From contig NZ_VTWT01000004.1 of NCBI RefSeq assembly GCF_008727925.1, forward strand, positions 186,001 through 250,000: a stretch of DNA of 64,000 nucleotides. Direction: 5' to 3'. The translations under genes and the position numbers were made by a program. Within the stretch, counting starts at the first letter, position 1. Each line of letters begins with the position of its first letter. The notes under the pieces are model-generated. The model saw only the letters and a list, made by a program, of their open reading frames with translations, searched no databases and was not told where the DNA came from. Below are positions 45,086-53,048 of this stretch, in pieces. This stretch comes from Adhaeribacter soli. GTDB taxonomy: Bacteria > Bacteroidota > Bacteroidia > Cytophagales > Hymenobacteraceae.

Positions 45086-45218
45086 ATTTCTTAAGACTAA
45101 ATCCCAAGTTTGTGGCAGATGAGTTTAAACAGGAAGCTCTTTAGCGTTTAAAAGCACGTCATTTCAAGCTTGTTAATGTTGATGTTTCATATTGGCCGTC
45201 AGTTTAAGATACTTTATT

Positions 45219-45370
45219 GCGTCATTCTGAGCTTGTCGAAGAAACTTATACATGCTTCTATGACAAAGCGAGCGTAGCAAGATTTGTCTTACTGTTTCAT
45301 TTTGGTTATGCGGCTCCATAAGCTCCTTCGGCTAGCGCTCCCCGAACTGCTTTGGGACAGGCGGGATGAA
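45219..45370 (-). repeat. Dispersed MITE-like repeat (copy 2, reverse)
   Basis: Reverse complement matches 8418-8583 over most of its length, including the TAAGACAAATC and CTACGCTCGCTTTGTCAT blocks. Confidence 0.75.
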
Positions 45371-45507
45371 GCATTAAAGGCGAATAAGGCGATAATTTCC
45401 GGGGAGTGCTTTCTTTATTGTACTTGAAACAGTTCGCATTCAGCCTGTGAAGTGATTGAAGCCATTTCAAATACCCAGAGCTGCTTTTGAAATTGCTTTC
45501 GGCTAAT

Positions 45508-45555
45508 AAATTTCTCTGTAGCGTAGGGTTTAAACCCTACGCTACAGAGAAATTT
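45508..45555. repeat. 48-base perfect palindrome
   Basis: Arms AAATTTCTCTGTAGCGTAGGG... and complement meet at GGGTTTAAACCC with no loop. The inner GTAG...CTAC core resembles the other REP-type palindromes. The surrounding spacer 45086-45679 has no gene. Confidence 0.9.
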
Positions 45556-45679
45556 GATTTATGAAATAACTTCTTGTCAGTATTTTCAGACTCCTGAATA
45601 GTTTACATTTTTACACTGAAAACGCTATCCTTTTAGCTTAAAAAGTCGCCACTGATTTTTCGGTTTTAACGAGAACCTC

Positions 45680-46819
45680 TTACTCCAGAACAAAAGGCTG
45701 CGGGCTGAAGCAAAGCACGAAAAACAGCATGGCGATCCAGCCCAGCACCTTCCGGCCTTTAGACAGCGGACTTTCATCCGGACAGGGAGGGTGGTGCACC
45801 CCCAGCATTCGGGAGAGAATGAGCCCGAAAACCAACCAGCCGTTATAACCGTCAATTCCCGGAAAAACGTAGCTGAAGGCCAGCTGAAACCCGATTACCC
45901 CGGCTGTTAAAAGCAAAACCTGGGGTTTTTCCGGTACGATCTTCTGGAAAACCAGCAATAGGTAAAACACATAGGTTATCCATTTCCAGTAATCCGAAAT
46001 CAGGTTTAGTTTAGGCGTAATTATTCCCAATCCGGCATACCCGATAAAGAGCACAAAAATAAACGGCGCAATCTGATTGAACCGTTTATAACCCAGTAAG
46101 CCGTAAAGCACGTGGCCGCCGTCGAGCTGTCCGATTGGCAACAAATTCAACGCTGTAAAAAACAGCGACAGGTACCCGGCCAGAATGAACGGGTAATGGA
46201 TCAGCTCGTACTTGGGCGGCAGCAGCGCCGGGTCGGCTACAAACTTTTCGAAGAACAGCGTTAGCAGGCTTTTGCCTAAATAAAGCTGGTTTTCGGTATT
46301 CTGGTACACGTAGGCGGCATAATCGAGGCCATACTTCTGGTACTCCGGGTGAATGCTGAAAATATGTTCCGGCGGCGGTAAATGGGTGTAGCCGTAGAAA
46401 AGCAGGGGCAGGGCCACTACCAATCCGGCCAGCGGACCGGCAATGCCGACATCGAAGAACTCCTTCCGGGAAAAGATCCTTTCCTTGATCTTAATGAAGG
46501 CCCCCATGGTACCAATGCTGTTCGTAATCCCGAAAAACATGGGAATATAATACGGCAGCGTTACCCGGATCCGGTAAAAGCGGGCTGTTAAATAATGCCC
46601 GAATTCATGCACCGTGAGCACGCCCAGAAAGGAAACCGAAAAGGCCAGGCCCTGAAAAACCTCTTCCTTTGACATCCAACCTTGGATGTTAAAACCTCTT
46701 TTACTGAAGAAGAATAGTTTGTCATGCATCCATTCGGTGCCGGCCAGGGTGGTGGTTACCAGCGTGAGCAGAAACAAAAATAAATGCAGGCCATAGCGCC
46801 AAAACTTTCTAAACGACAT
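45680..46819 (-). CDS. Site-2 protease family (M50) membrane metalloprotease
   Basis: 379 residues, polytopic membrane protein with about six to eight hydrophobic segments. The zinc motif is HEFGH (71-75) and the third ligand is in NLLPIGQLDGGH; both are intact. S2P enzymes cut membrane-embedded regulators such as anti-sigma factors. No PDZ domain is seen. The start overlaps the end of the upstream HAD gene by 11 bases, so they form an operon. Target unknown. Confidence 0.92.
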   Translation of the reverse strand: MSFRKFWRYGLHLFLFLLTLVTTTLAGTEWMHDKLFFFSKRGFNIQGWMSKEEVFQGLAFSVSFLGVLTVHEFGHYLTARFYRIRVTLPYYIPMFFGITNSIGTMGAFIKIKERIFSRKEFFDVGIAGPLAGLVVALPLLFYGYTHLPPPEHIFSIHPEYQKYGLDYAAYVYQNTENQLYLGKSLLTLFFEKFVADPALLPPKYELIHYPFILAGYLSLFFTALNLLPIGQLDGGHVLYGLLGYKRFNQIAPFIFVLFIGYAGLGIITPKLNLISDYWKWITYVFYLLLVFQKIVPEKPQVLLLTAGVIGFQLAFSYVFPGIDGYNGWLVFGLILSRMLGVHHPPCPDESPLSKGRKVLGWIAMLFFVLCFSPQPFVLE

Positions 46820-47438
46820 CCTTAAAGACCTGATTTATCGTAAGCGGAGGCGCCAGGTGCAGTGTTTGGATACCGCATTTTTCAGCACTCTCTATATGTT
46901 GAATACTGTCGTCGATAAATAAAGTTTCTTCTCTTTTTAACCCGTTTTCAGCCAGCACCTGCTCAAAAATTACGGCATCCGGCTTCCGCTGCCCCACCAG
47001 GTGCGAATAATAGGTTTTATCGAAAAGCGAATCCAGGCTCGGGATCCCGAAACTGTCTTCCACAATTTTATTAAACCCGATTAGGTGAATGGCGTTGGTG
47101 TTGCTCAGCAGAAAAAGTTTGTACTTCTTTTTAAGTTTCCGAAGCAACTCGATCCGTTCCGCCGGAATATCGAGCAGCATGGCATTCCAGGCTGCATCTA
47201 TCTGCTCATCGGTTCCTTCTACCTGGTAGCATTCCCGCACCTGATCCCGGAACTCCTCCTCACTGATTCGCCCGGTTTCCAGGTCATCGAACAATTTGGA
47301 TTGGGCTTTCTGGTTGAATTCGATGGTCTGGTTTTCTTTGGAAAGCTTTTTAAAAGTATCGATGGATTTCTGATAATCGATATTGATGATAACGCCGCCA
47401 AGGTCGAAGATGATGTTTTGAATAGAAGCAGGAACCAC
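46809..47438 (-). CDS. HAD-superfamily phosphatase (subfamily IA)
   Basis: 209 residues. Motif I is FDLGGVIINID (nucleophile and acid aspartates), motif II LLSNTN, the Lys is in GQRKPD, and motif IV is LFIDDSIQHIESA. A helical cap lies at about 15-90. This matches the small FMN/beta-phosphoglucomutase-like phosphatases; substrate unknown. The start codon is GTG 47438; no ATG precedes motif I in frame. First gene of the operon with the S2P protease. Confidence 0.92.
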   Translation of the reverse strand: MVPASIQNIIFDLGGVIINIDYQKSIDTFKKLSKENQTIEFNQKAQSKLFDDLETGRISEEEFRDQVRECYQVEGTDEQIDAAWNAMLLDIPAERIELLRKLKKKYKLFLLSNTNAIHLIGFNKIVEDSFGIPSLDSLFDKTYYSHLVGQRKPDAVIFEQVLAENGLKREETLFIDDSIQHIESAEKCGIQTLHLAPPLTINQVFKDVV

Positions 47439-47526
47439 AGAGAAATTTTTTAGGTTATTTTTGTTGCGAAATTAAGGTTTAATCCGTAGAATTGCACTCC
47501 AAATCAGAAATAACCTGTTTTCTGAC

Positions 47527-47600
47527 GGGCCTATAGCTCATTCGGTTAGAGCAACTGACTCATAATCAGTAGGTGCTTGGTTCGATTCCAAGTGGGCCCA
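47527..47600 (+). tRNA. tRNA with CAU anticodon (Met or Ile2)
   Basis: Complete cloverleaf of 74 bases: acceptor GGGCCTA / TGGGCCC with discriminator A, D arm GCTC...GAGC, anticodon arm ACTGA-CTCATAA-TCAGT (CAT in loop), T arm CTTGG-TTCGATT-CCAAG. CCA is not encoded. A CAU anticodon can mean elongator Met, initiator Met or lysidine-modified Ile2; the C-U-C-A-U-A-A loop fits Met or Ile2 and I cannot separate them. Its last 22 bases are part of the left attachment site of an integrated element, which restored the gene. Confidence 0.93.
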
Positions 47601-47601
47601 C
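47579..47601 (+). repeat. attL, 23-bp direct repeat
   Basis: GGTTCGATTCCAAGTGGGCC followed by CAC, identical to 54396-54418. Forms the end of the tRNA T arm and acceptor stem. Confidence 0.92.
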
Positions 47602-47613
47602 GAATAACCCTTT

Positions 47614-47650
47614 TAAACCGCTAATCTTCAACAAGTTAGCGGTTTTTTTA
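47614..47650 (+). terminator. Terminator after the tRNA, carried by the element
   Basis: AACCGCTAA / TTAGCGGTT stem with an 11-base loop and T7. The original chromosomal tRNA terminator appears to be the one now displaced to 54428-54453. Confidence 0.85.
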
Positions 47651-47655
47651 TGCCC

Positions 47656-47676
47656 TTTAGTAAGTATTTAGTAAGT
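47656..47676 (+). repeat. Left arm-type repeat of the element
   Basis: Two copies of TTTAGTAAGT separated by one A; the same 21 bases occur at 54280-54300. Confidence 0.85.
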
Positions 47677-47810
47677 TTTAGCCAGATTTAACCCTCTTTT
47701 CTGGTTCCTGCCTTTTATTTCTTTTCCGCCCTTTGAGGGTGGTTACTTCGCTTCTTTTTATTTCTTTTTCGGTTTGGTCTGAAATAATACAAAAGTGTTA
47801 CTTTTTAACA

Positions 47811-47842
47811 TTTGATACAATATATTTAAAGTGGTATATTTT
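47811..47842 (+). promoter_or_regulatory. Bacteroidota-type promoter upstream of the excisionase-like gene
   Basis: TTTG, 20 bases, TATATTTT, matching the TTTG-N19/20-TAnnTTTG pattern except the last base. It would give a leader of about 125 bases before the ATG at 47972. The rest of the 47602-47971 spacer has no gene. Confidence 0.45.
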
Positions 47843-47971
47843 ATTGGTTGTTAATATTTGCTAATTCTTTGAAAATGAGACTGTTGAATTTTACGCTTTA
47901 ACCACCCTGTCACAAAAAAGCCTCTGAAATTGTTAGATATGTAGAAATCAGACCTAAAACTTAAAAAAATT

Positions 47972-48256
47972 ATGAATCAATTCTATATGGTTCCAGAGAA
48001 CCAGTTTAACCAGTTGCTGCAAATGGTAACTGAGCTTTACCAGAATTCAGGAAAGAGTAAGGCCAAACCTGAAACAGAACTCTTAACTACTCAAGAGGCC
48101 GCGAAAAGGCTAAAGGTTAGTTCTAAAACTGTCCTCAATTATATTGAGTTGGGAAAGATAAAGGCTATTAACTTCAATAAGGGTAACGGTATGCGCTGCC
48201 GTTATAAGATCGCAAAAGAGGACCTTGAGGCGTTTATTAAATCAAAACGATACTAA
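47972..48256 (+). CDS. Excisionase-like helix-turn-helix protein
   Basis: 94 residues. The C-terminal half is a MerR/excisionase-type winged helix: LLTTQEAAKRLKVSSKTVLNYIELGKIKAI ... YKIAKEDLEAFI. The N-terminal 35 residues are helical and not conserved. Its place close to attL, within an integrase-bearing element, suggests a recombination directionality factor or a regulator of the element. A terminator follows 31 bases after the stop. Confidence 0.85.
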   Translation: MNQFYMVPENQFNQLLQMVTELYQNSGKSKAKPETELLTTQEAAKRLKVSSKTVLNYIELGKIKAINFNKGNGMRCRYKIAKEDLEAFIKSKRY

Positions 48257-48286
48257 CACCCACTTATTCATGTTAAACACGCTGCC

Positions 48287-48308
48287 ACCCTCTATTGAGG
48301 GTTTTTTT
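48287..48308 (+). terminator. Terminator after the excisionase-like gene
   Basis: ACCCTC-TATT-GAGGGT followed by T6-7. Confidence 0.85.
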
Positions 48309-48399
48309 ATGCCCTTTCCTGTCGTAAGGCCACCACCGAAATATGGTTTCCGAAACGTGACAACACAATCAATAAGTTTTAAACATAAATTAAATTAAA

Positions 48400-48594
48400 A
48401 TGAAATATTCAATTGAAACCAGTAACGGCAAAACCTATTGCCTTATCAATGCTGAATTAGTCGCAAAAAACAGGGATGAAAAGAACATTCTCCATGAACT
48501 ATATTATTTCAAAAATCAACCCTTTAAGTTTGTCCTTTTTAAATTTAAAACAAACGAAAGTACGATGACTTGTGAAGCTCTGGAGTTAAGGTAA
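48400..48594 (+). CDS. Small hypothetical protein of the integrative element
   Basis: 64 residues (MKYSIETSNGKTYCLI ... ESTMTCEALELR), a likely small beta-rich protein with no recognised motif. It begins with ATG after an A-rich leader and ends just before a convergent hairpin. It is the only other plus-strand gene besides the excisionase-like one; function unknown and coding status moderately supported. Confidence 0.5.
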   Translation: MKYSIETSNGKTYCLINAELVAKNRDEKNILHELYYFKNQPFKFVLFKFKTNESTMTCEALELR

Positions 48595-48604
48595 GAGCAA
48601 TAAA

Positions 48605-48635
48605 AGGGGTAACGCTACTTACAAACGTTACCCCT
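48605..48635. terminator. Terminator between convergent small genes
   Basis: AGGGGTAACG / CGTTACCCCT 10-bp stem with an 11-base loop; T4 follows on the minus strand. Confidence 0.7.
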
Positions 48636-48683
48636 CGCTTTGCTCTGGGAATGAAAATACCGAAGAAACCAGAACAAAGGCTT

Positions 48684-48896
48684 TTACTTACTTAAATATT
48701 GAGATAAATGGTTTACTGCTATTCTGAAAATATCGGAATGAGTTATTCCGTATGCTCCAGCCATCGCCGCTACTTTGTCAACTTCAACCTGGCTTAACCA
48801 GAATTGAGGACGTTTTACCAATTGCTGTTCGTTTCGCTTCTTTTTATATCGTTTCAGGAGCTTTTTAACGCGTTCATGTTGGTTATATAATCTCAT
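48684..48896 (-). CDS. Small basic protein, ribbon-helix-helix-like (MobC-like)
   Basis: 70 residues, strongly basic N-terminus (HERVKKLLKRYKKKRNEQQ) followed by RPQFWLSQVEVDKVAAMAGAYGITHSD and IFRIAVNHLSQYL, a strand-helix-helix layout like small DNA-binding accessory proteins of mobilisable elements. Its ATG overlaps the stop of the upstream gene (TAATG), so both are translated together. Role as mobilisation or replication accessory is inference. Confidence 0.55.
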   Translation of the reverse strand: MRLYNQHERVKKLLKRYKKKRNEQQLVKRPQFWLSQVEVDKVAAMAGAYGITHSDIFRIAVNHLSQYLSK

Positions 48897-49102
48897 TACT
48901 GGACCTGTTTAATAATCGCACAAATACTTTCTGTTTGGAGGTCTTTTTCAGCACCCCACGAGTTAACCACGGCTGGAGTAAATAGCTTTTCTAACAAAAA
49001 CTTATCGTTGTGTGTAGCTATTAAAATAGCTCTTATTTGCTCAATCTTTGTAAGGATCGCGTTTTGGTTATCGTTTAAAACGATTTTCAGATTGTCCAGC
49101 AT
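48896..49102 (-). CDS. Small hypothetical protein of the integrative element
   Basis: 68 residues, predominantly helical (LDNLKIVLNDNQNAILTKIEQIRAILI), no known motif. Overlaps the next gene by one base (TAATG), supporting that it is real. Function unknown. Confidence 0.55.
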   Translation of the reverse strand: MLDNLKIVLNDNQNAILTKIEQIRAILIATHNDKFLLEKLFTPAVVNSWGAEKDLQTESICAIIKQVQ

Positions 49103-49186
49103 GGTTTGCCCTGCATCGGTAAGAACGGCAACACCATTAACGACTTTTAACCAGCCGTAAAACTGTGGTACTGCCCACTTCTCGTT

Positions 49187-49504
49187 TTATACTTCGGCAT
49201 AAAAGGTCTTGAGAGTAGCAATTGAGGTCATAATTGGTTCGGGTAATTTTACCTGTTCTGTAAGATCAACACCAATTGCTGTAAAATCGGAATAGGCTGG
49301 CAAGTTCTTTACCCTATTATTCTTTAGCGTGTATTCCAGCGAAACAAAATATTGATCACCAAACTCTGATAACTGCGAACCCTCAATAAGATTTTTAACT
49401 TCGTTATCCAGCTTGCTCAGGATTGCGTTTACTTTTGCTTTATTAGCGTTAAATGTTTGGAGTGTGTTTTGGTACTGTGTACCGTTAATGGTGCGTGTTG
49501 CCAT
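49187..49504 (-). CDS. Hypothetical protein of the integrative element
   Basis: 105 residues, mixed helix and strand, soluble; ends IMTSIATLKTFYAEV. No recognised family. It shares the minus-strand run of small element genes; an 84-base gap separates it from the next one. Confidence 0.55.
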   Translation of the reverse strand: MATRTINGTQYQNTLQTFNANKAKVNAILSKLDNEVKNLIEGSQLSEFGDQYFVSLEYTLKNNRVKNLPAYSDFTAIGVDLTEQVKLPEPIMTSIATLKTFYAEV

Positions 49505-49586
49505 AATTATATTGGTTTATTTACCCGTATAAAATGGCAATTGTATGTATGTTTAAATTTTGAGTATCAGTAAGCAAAATATTTTT

Positions 49587-50081
49587 TTACCCCTCTTTTG
49601 CTGCGGTTTTATACCTTGCTTCTCGTAAAAACTTTTCCCAGTTCTTAATAAAATTTTGACCCTGTACTTTAAATTTACTCTCAATTAAACTATACTCATT
49701 GGTTCCAACAAATGGAGCCGAACCATTAACCATTTGAAGTTGAAATTTTTTATAATCAGATATGATTGCCCGAAGCTCAGAAATGACCTTCTCATAATCT
49801 TTTTGTAAACTACCCATTTTAAACGTTATAGCTTGATCCTCGAGGTGTTCGTAAAATTTTAGGTAAGATTCTCCTAAAAAAACCGATGGAAAAATTCTAA
49901 AGGTATTAAAATTAACATCCAGCAAATCTTTCACCTTCTCATGATCCTCTAATAAAACATGTTTAAATTTTCTGTCTTTTCTTGTTTGATAATAACTCCA
50001 AAAACCAAATGCACCACCTATAACACCCACGGCAGAATCCCAGTGATTTTTGACAACTTCAAGTATTGAATAAATATCCAT
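49587..50081 (-). CDS. Hypothetical protein with an N-terminal membrane-like segment
   Basis: 164 residues. A hydrophobic stretch (AVGVIGGAFGFWSYYQ, about 17-32) with basic residues after it suggests a membrane anchor; the remainder is helical and charged (DHEKVKDLL, LQKDYEKVISELRAIISDY). No family recognised. It could be an element-borne accessory or defence protein, but nothing in the sequence proves this. Confidence 0.55.
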   Translation of the reverse strand: MDIYSILEVVKNHWDSAVGVIGGAFGFWSYYQTRKDRKFKHVLLEDHEKVKDLLDVNFNTFRIFPSVFLGESYLKFYEHLEDQAITFKMGSLQKDYEKVISELRAIISDYKKFQLQMVNGSAPFVGTNEYSLIESKFKVQGQNFIKNWEKFLREARYKTAAKEG

Positions 50082-50159
50082 GCCAGAAAATTAACAAATG
50101 TTACCAAATAAAAAAAGCCACCCTTTTTGAGTTGCTTACCTGATAAATACCGATTGCTT

Positions 50160-50801
50160 TTAGGCTTGTTCTGGAGCGTTTAAGAGCTTCTTTACCCTCA
50201 TTACCGTACTAACACCTTTACCTGTTAGCGTTGCCGTATTGCGCACTGTTTGACCTTCATTTAAGCATTTAACAATACTTTTGTATTGCTTTAGTAAATC
50301 CTCTTTCGCTTTGGTTGTGCCTTGAGGCCTTCCAACGTGTTTTCCTTTCCGCTTTGCTTCCTGCATACCAGATCGGACCCTCTCAATAAGCGTCGCACGT
50401 TCCATACGGCCTACATCAGCTAATAACGTGAACATGAATTGAGCTATTGAGTTAACGCTTCCATCTGGGTTTAACGTTTCCAGATTATAATTCTTAACCA
50501 CGATACTAACTTTAAGAGCGTGTAAAGCTTCCAACGTTGCCAGTAATTCGGCAGTATTACGGCCTAAACGGGTTACTTCGTGAATTAAAACCTTATTTAT
50601 CTTTTTAGCCTTTGCCAGTTTTAAAAGTTGCTGGATTGCTTTACGTTCGTTATTGCTTTTAGAGCCTGAAATCGTTTCGGTAATCGTTTCCACTACCTGC
50701 AAGCCTCTGGCCTCTGCATACTCTGTAAGCTCCGTTAATTGTCTGGAATGGCTTTGATCTTGAGTTGAAACGCGAACTAATATTGCTGTCTTTTTTTGCA
50801 T
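50160..50801 (-). CDS. Small serine recombinase (resolvase/invertase family)
   Basis: 213 residues. Resolvase catalytic domain with Ser12 in LVRVSTQDQ; the usual Tyr before x-R-V-S is replaced by Val. GSKSNNERKAIQQLLKLA, HEVTRLGRN (catalytic Arg) and the E helix MERATLIERVRSGMQEAKRKG are intact, followed by a C-terminal helix-turn-helix (GQTVRNTATLTGKGVSTVMRVK). Likely resolves multimers or inverts a segment of the element. A short gap of about 80 bases separates it from the membrane-like gene. Confidence 0.92.
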   Translation of the reverse strand: MQKKTAILVRVSTQDQSHSRQLTELTEYAEARGLQVVETITETISGSKSNNERKAIQQLLKLAKAKKINKVLIHEVTRLGRNTAELLATLEALHALKVSIVVKNYNLETLNPDGSVNSIAQFMFTLLADVGRMERATLIERVRSGMQEAKRKGKHVGRPQGTTKAKEDLLKQYKSIVKCLNEGQTVRNTATLTGKGVSTVMRVKKLLNAPEQA

Positions 50802-51264
50802 GGCTGGACCGTTTTCTGGTTGGTGAACAAAGATACGAAATGTATTCAGAAAAGGTATAGGTTTTCTAAATACAAAAACAAGAGTTAAAATAATGGCCTT
50901 ATTGAGTTAGAATAAGGTTTTTTCTGAACAACCTTTTTTGAACACATAATTTTGAGTGTATTGGTTTTTAGCTCCGATAACCCCCATGTTTGCGGTATAT
51001 CGTGGCGAAAACGTTTTGAGGGTCCGAGAGCCTAAAAAAGGCCGTTTTTGGCTTACACCCCCTATACTTTTGATTTTTGGGTATTGCCCAAAATCGCTGT
51101 TTCTGGACTGGAAACAAGGTTTTTAAAACTGAAACTATCTATTTTGCAAAAAGGGGTGTTACTGTGCCTGTTTTGGTAGGTTTTAACGGTTTGAGAGAAA
51201 CAACCAAAAAAGAAAAACAGACCACAAAGTAGTCTGTCTTAACTTATGCTTAATTGGAAATTCT
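50802..51264. other. Non-coding region between the resolvase and the rep operon
   Basis: Contains a plus-strand hairpin CCTTATT / AATAAGG with T6 (50897-50923) and the terminator of the rep operon (51206-51237). G-rich and T-rich runs lie between. No open frame; a possible small RNA or origin region, unproven. Confidence 0.45.
51206..51237 (-). terminator. Terminator of the rep-RHH operon
   Basis: On the minus strand ACAGAC / GTCTGT stem with a 9-base loop, then a T-rich tail TTTTTCTTTTTT. Confidence 0.8.
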
Positions 51265-51405
51265 TTAATCTATATACGATGCGATAAGTGATCGTAAAAC
51301 TTTGCTTACATCGGTTTTATTGCTTTTTGTTTTCGCTTTCAATTGATTGAGCAACTCGGTTTCTATTCTCAATTGAAATTTTTTCTTTTCAGGGTTGGTG
51401 TTCAT
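51265..51405 (-). CDS. Small ribbon-helix-helix protein after rep
   Basis: 46 residues: MNTNPEKKKFQLRIETELLN, then a helix-turn-helix-like part (QLKAKTKSNKTDVSKVLRS, LIASYID). The FQLRIETELLNQLK strand followed by two helices is the CopG/Arc layout, used for dimeric DNA-binding repressors of plasmid replication genes. It starts 4 bases after the rep stop, so it is translationally linked. Probably a copy-number or rep-expression regulator. Confidence 0.75.
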   Translation of the reverse strand: MNTNPEKKKFQLRIETELLNQLKAKTKSNKTDVSKVLRSLIASYID

Positions 51406-51409
51406 ATTA

Positions 51410-52876
51410 TTAGGCTACTAATTTGAGGTCATTCTTTGCGTACTTATTATCAATCATTTTTAGCATTTGCATGTATTCGGCCTGATTGAAACCACCTGTT
51501 GATGTAACGAACTCGCCGCCGTCCCAATCTTTCGGAACGGTACGACCTGCACCTGAATAAGCGCGTGGTTTAAGGTTAAATTCTGGTTCTGGTTTTTGCA
51601 TGGGTGGAATATCGTTATTAAATAAAGCTTGCTGGATTGTACCTAAACGCTCAAAAATTTCAGGATTAGGAGGCAAGAGAAAACCATCAATGCATTTCTT
51701 TGTCAGGTGTTGGTATTGCAACCTGTTTTCCGTTTCCAGATCATTTGAGTGGGTAGGGGTACTTACTAAATAGTTATTTTTACAAGCAATGAATTCCTGC
51801 AATGTGGCTATATCAGTTTGCCCGATAATGTAGTTATTGAAATTGATCTTAAAGGCCGTTTTAATACTCTGTGTTGGATTGCTCTTCTTTTCCGTTTCTG
51901 GCTTGCTTACTTGCAGTTCGGCATTATTAAAGGTCGTTAAATCCAGTATATCAATACGCTTGTATTGGTAGTTTCTGTTTTTATCGTAAGCCTTGCCGTT
52001 CGGCTGGATAACTGGCGTTTTTAGATCGTAATAGCTCAAGAGGTTTTGAGCATGTTTACGGTAAAGGCTTTCAATACCCTGCTGGTTTAGGTCCTCAATT
52101 CTTACCCCCTTTAACGGCTTTTTACCTATTCGTAATTCGTTTCTGAATATAGGTTTGTTAATTTCCAGTCCTGAGAGTTTATGTAGGGCATTTATGTTCG
52201 GCTTGTTGCTTATCTCAAGTTCCTGGGTTTTATCGTAAATCGTTAACCTTATATCAGATTTAGGGGCTTTGGTGGCTTGAGTTGCTTTTCTGGCTGGACT
52301 AATAACAAACTGACCGCAATTTGCCAGCATGTGAACGCAAACAGGTTGAACGGGCGCATACTGGGTCCCTTCGGTAATTATAGTTGAGTTTAGGAAAAGG
52401 TTTTTATATTCAGATAATGTATTCTGATTAGTATCGTGGGCAATGTGGAAATCAGTAATACCGTATAGCTCTAATCCAAGAGCCTGAGTAAATTGGAAGT
52501 AATACTCTCTCCAGTAACCAGAACAAAAGGTATCGTTAATTGCCTTGTATTTGAGGTAAGGACTATTTTTTGAGGTCCTGCAATTGGTGGCAAACTCTGC
52601 CGTATGTTCACCATCAATAAACACATCGAAAGTAACCAGATAATTCTTTTCTAATCTCTGGGTCTTCTTAATGGTTATAGAATCGTTTATAAGGTAATAA
52701 CCTGATTCCTTTTTATAGTAAGTATCAATATAGTTGAAATCAAATACTGTTTCATCTGCTGAAGTAAGAGTACAGATAAAGGTATCTGGAATGGTAAGGG
52801 TGTTAGTTTTCGTATGAGTTGTACCCCTTAATAGCTGGGGGTTATCCAGTACGAAAGATTGTGTGTTAGTTTCCAA
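51410..52876 (-). CDS. Rep-like replication initiator (Rep_trans-like), element-borne
   Basis: 488 residues. The middle part carries GLELYGITDFHIAHDTNQ and RLTIYDKTQELEISN followed by FRNELRIGKKPLKG, a succession similar to rolling-circle replication initiators of the Rep_trans/filamentous-phage type (D.a.D ... YDK ... R.E). The catalytic tyrosine cannot be fixed by eye. The start is TTG 52876; no in-frame ATG exists nearby upstream. Upstream palindromes lie in its control region. Assignment is by pattern and moderately secure. Confidence 0.6.
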   Translation of the reverse strand: METNTQSFVLDNPQLLRGTTHTKTNTLTIPDTFICTLTSADETVFDFNYIDTYYKKESGYYLINDSITIKKTQRLEKNYLVTFDVFIDGEHTAEFATNCRTSKNSPYLKYKAINDTFCSGYWREYYFQFTQALGLELYGITDFHIAHDTNQNTLSEYKNLFLNSTIITEGTQYAPVQPVCVHMLANCGQFVISPARKATQATKAPKSDIRLTIYDKTQELEISNKPNINALHKLSGLEINKPIFRNELRIGKKPLKGVRIEDLNQQGIESLYRKHAQNLLSYYDLKTPVIQPNGKAYDKNRNYQYKRIDILDLTTFNNAELQVSKPETEKKSNPTQSIKTAFKINFNNYIIGQTDIATLQEFIACKNNYLVSTPTHSNDLETENRLQYQHLTKKCIDGFLLPPNPEIFERLGTIQQALFNNDIPPMQKPEPEFNLKPRAYSGAGRTVPKDWDGGEFVTSTGGFNQAEYMQMLKMIDNKYAKNDLKLVA

Positions 52877-52937
52877 GTAAGCATGTAGTTCCAGTTTATT
52901 GAGGCAAAACCGTAAGCCGTAAGTTATCCTGTTGTTG

Positions 52938-52965
52938 TATACGTATAAATACGTGTCATGACAAA
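52938..52965 (-). promoter_or_regulatory. Rep control region: promoter-like elements around two palindromes
   Basis: On the minus strand TTTG (52962-52965), 20 bases, TATA (52938-52941). Within the spacer lie ACGTAT-AA-ATACGT (52941-52954) and the perfect palindrome TGTCATGACA (52954-52963). The layout fits an autoregulated operator, perhaps bound by the RHH protein, or an origin nick region. Confidence 0.4.
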
Positions 52966-53011
52966 TGTTTAACTCAATTGTATGTTTTTTCTCTGAAAAA
53001 CAGAAATAAAT

Positions 53012-53036
53012 AAAAAAGCCCTCAGTTTTTGAGGGC
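53012..53036 (-). terminator. Terminator after the integrase
   Basis: GCCCTCA / TGAGGGC with a 5-base loop and T6 on the minus strand, just past the integrase stop. Confidence 0.9.
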
Positions 53037-53048
53037 CTTGTTCGATGG

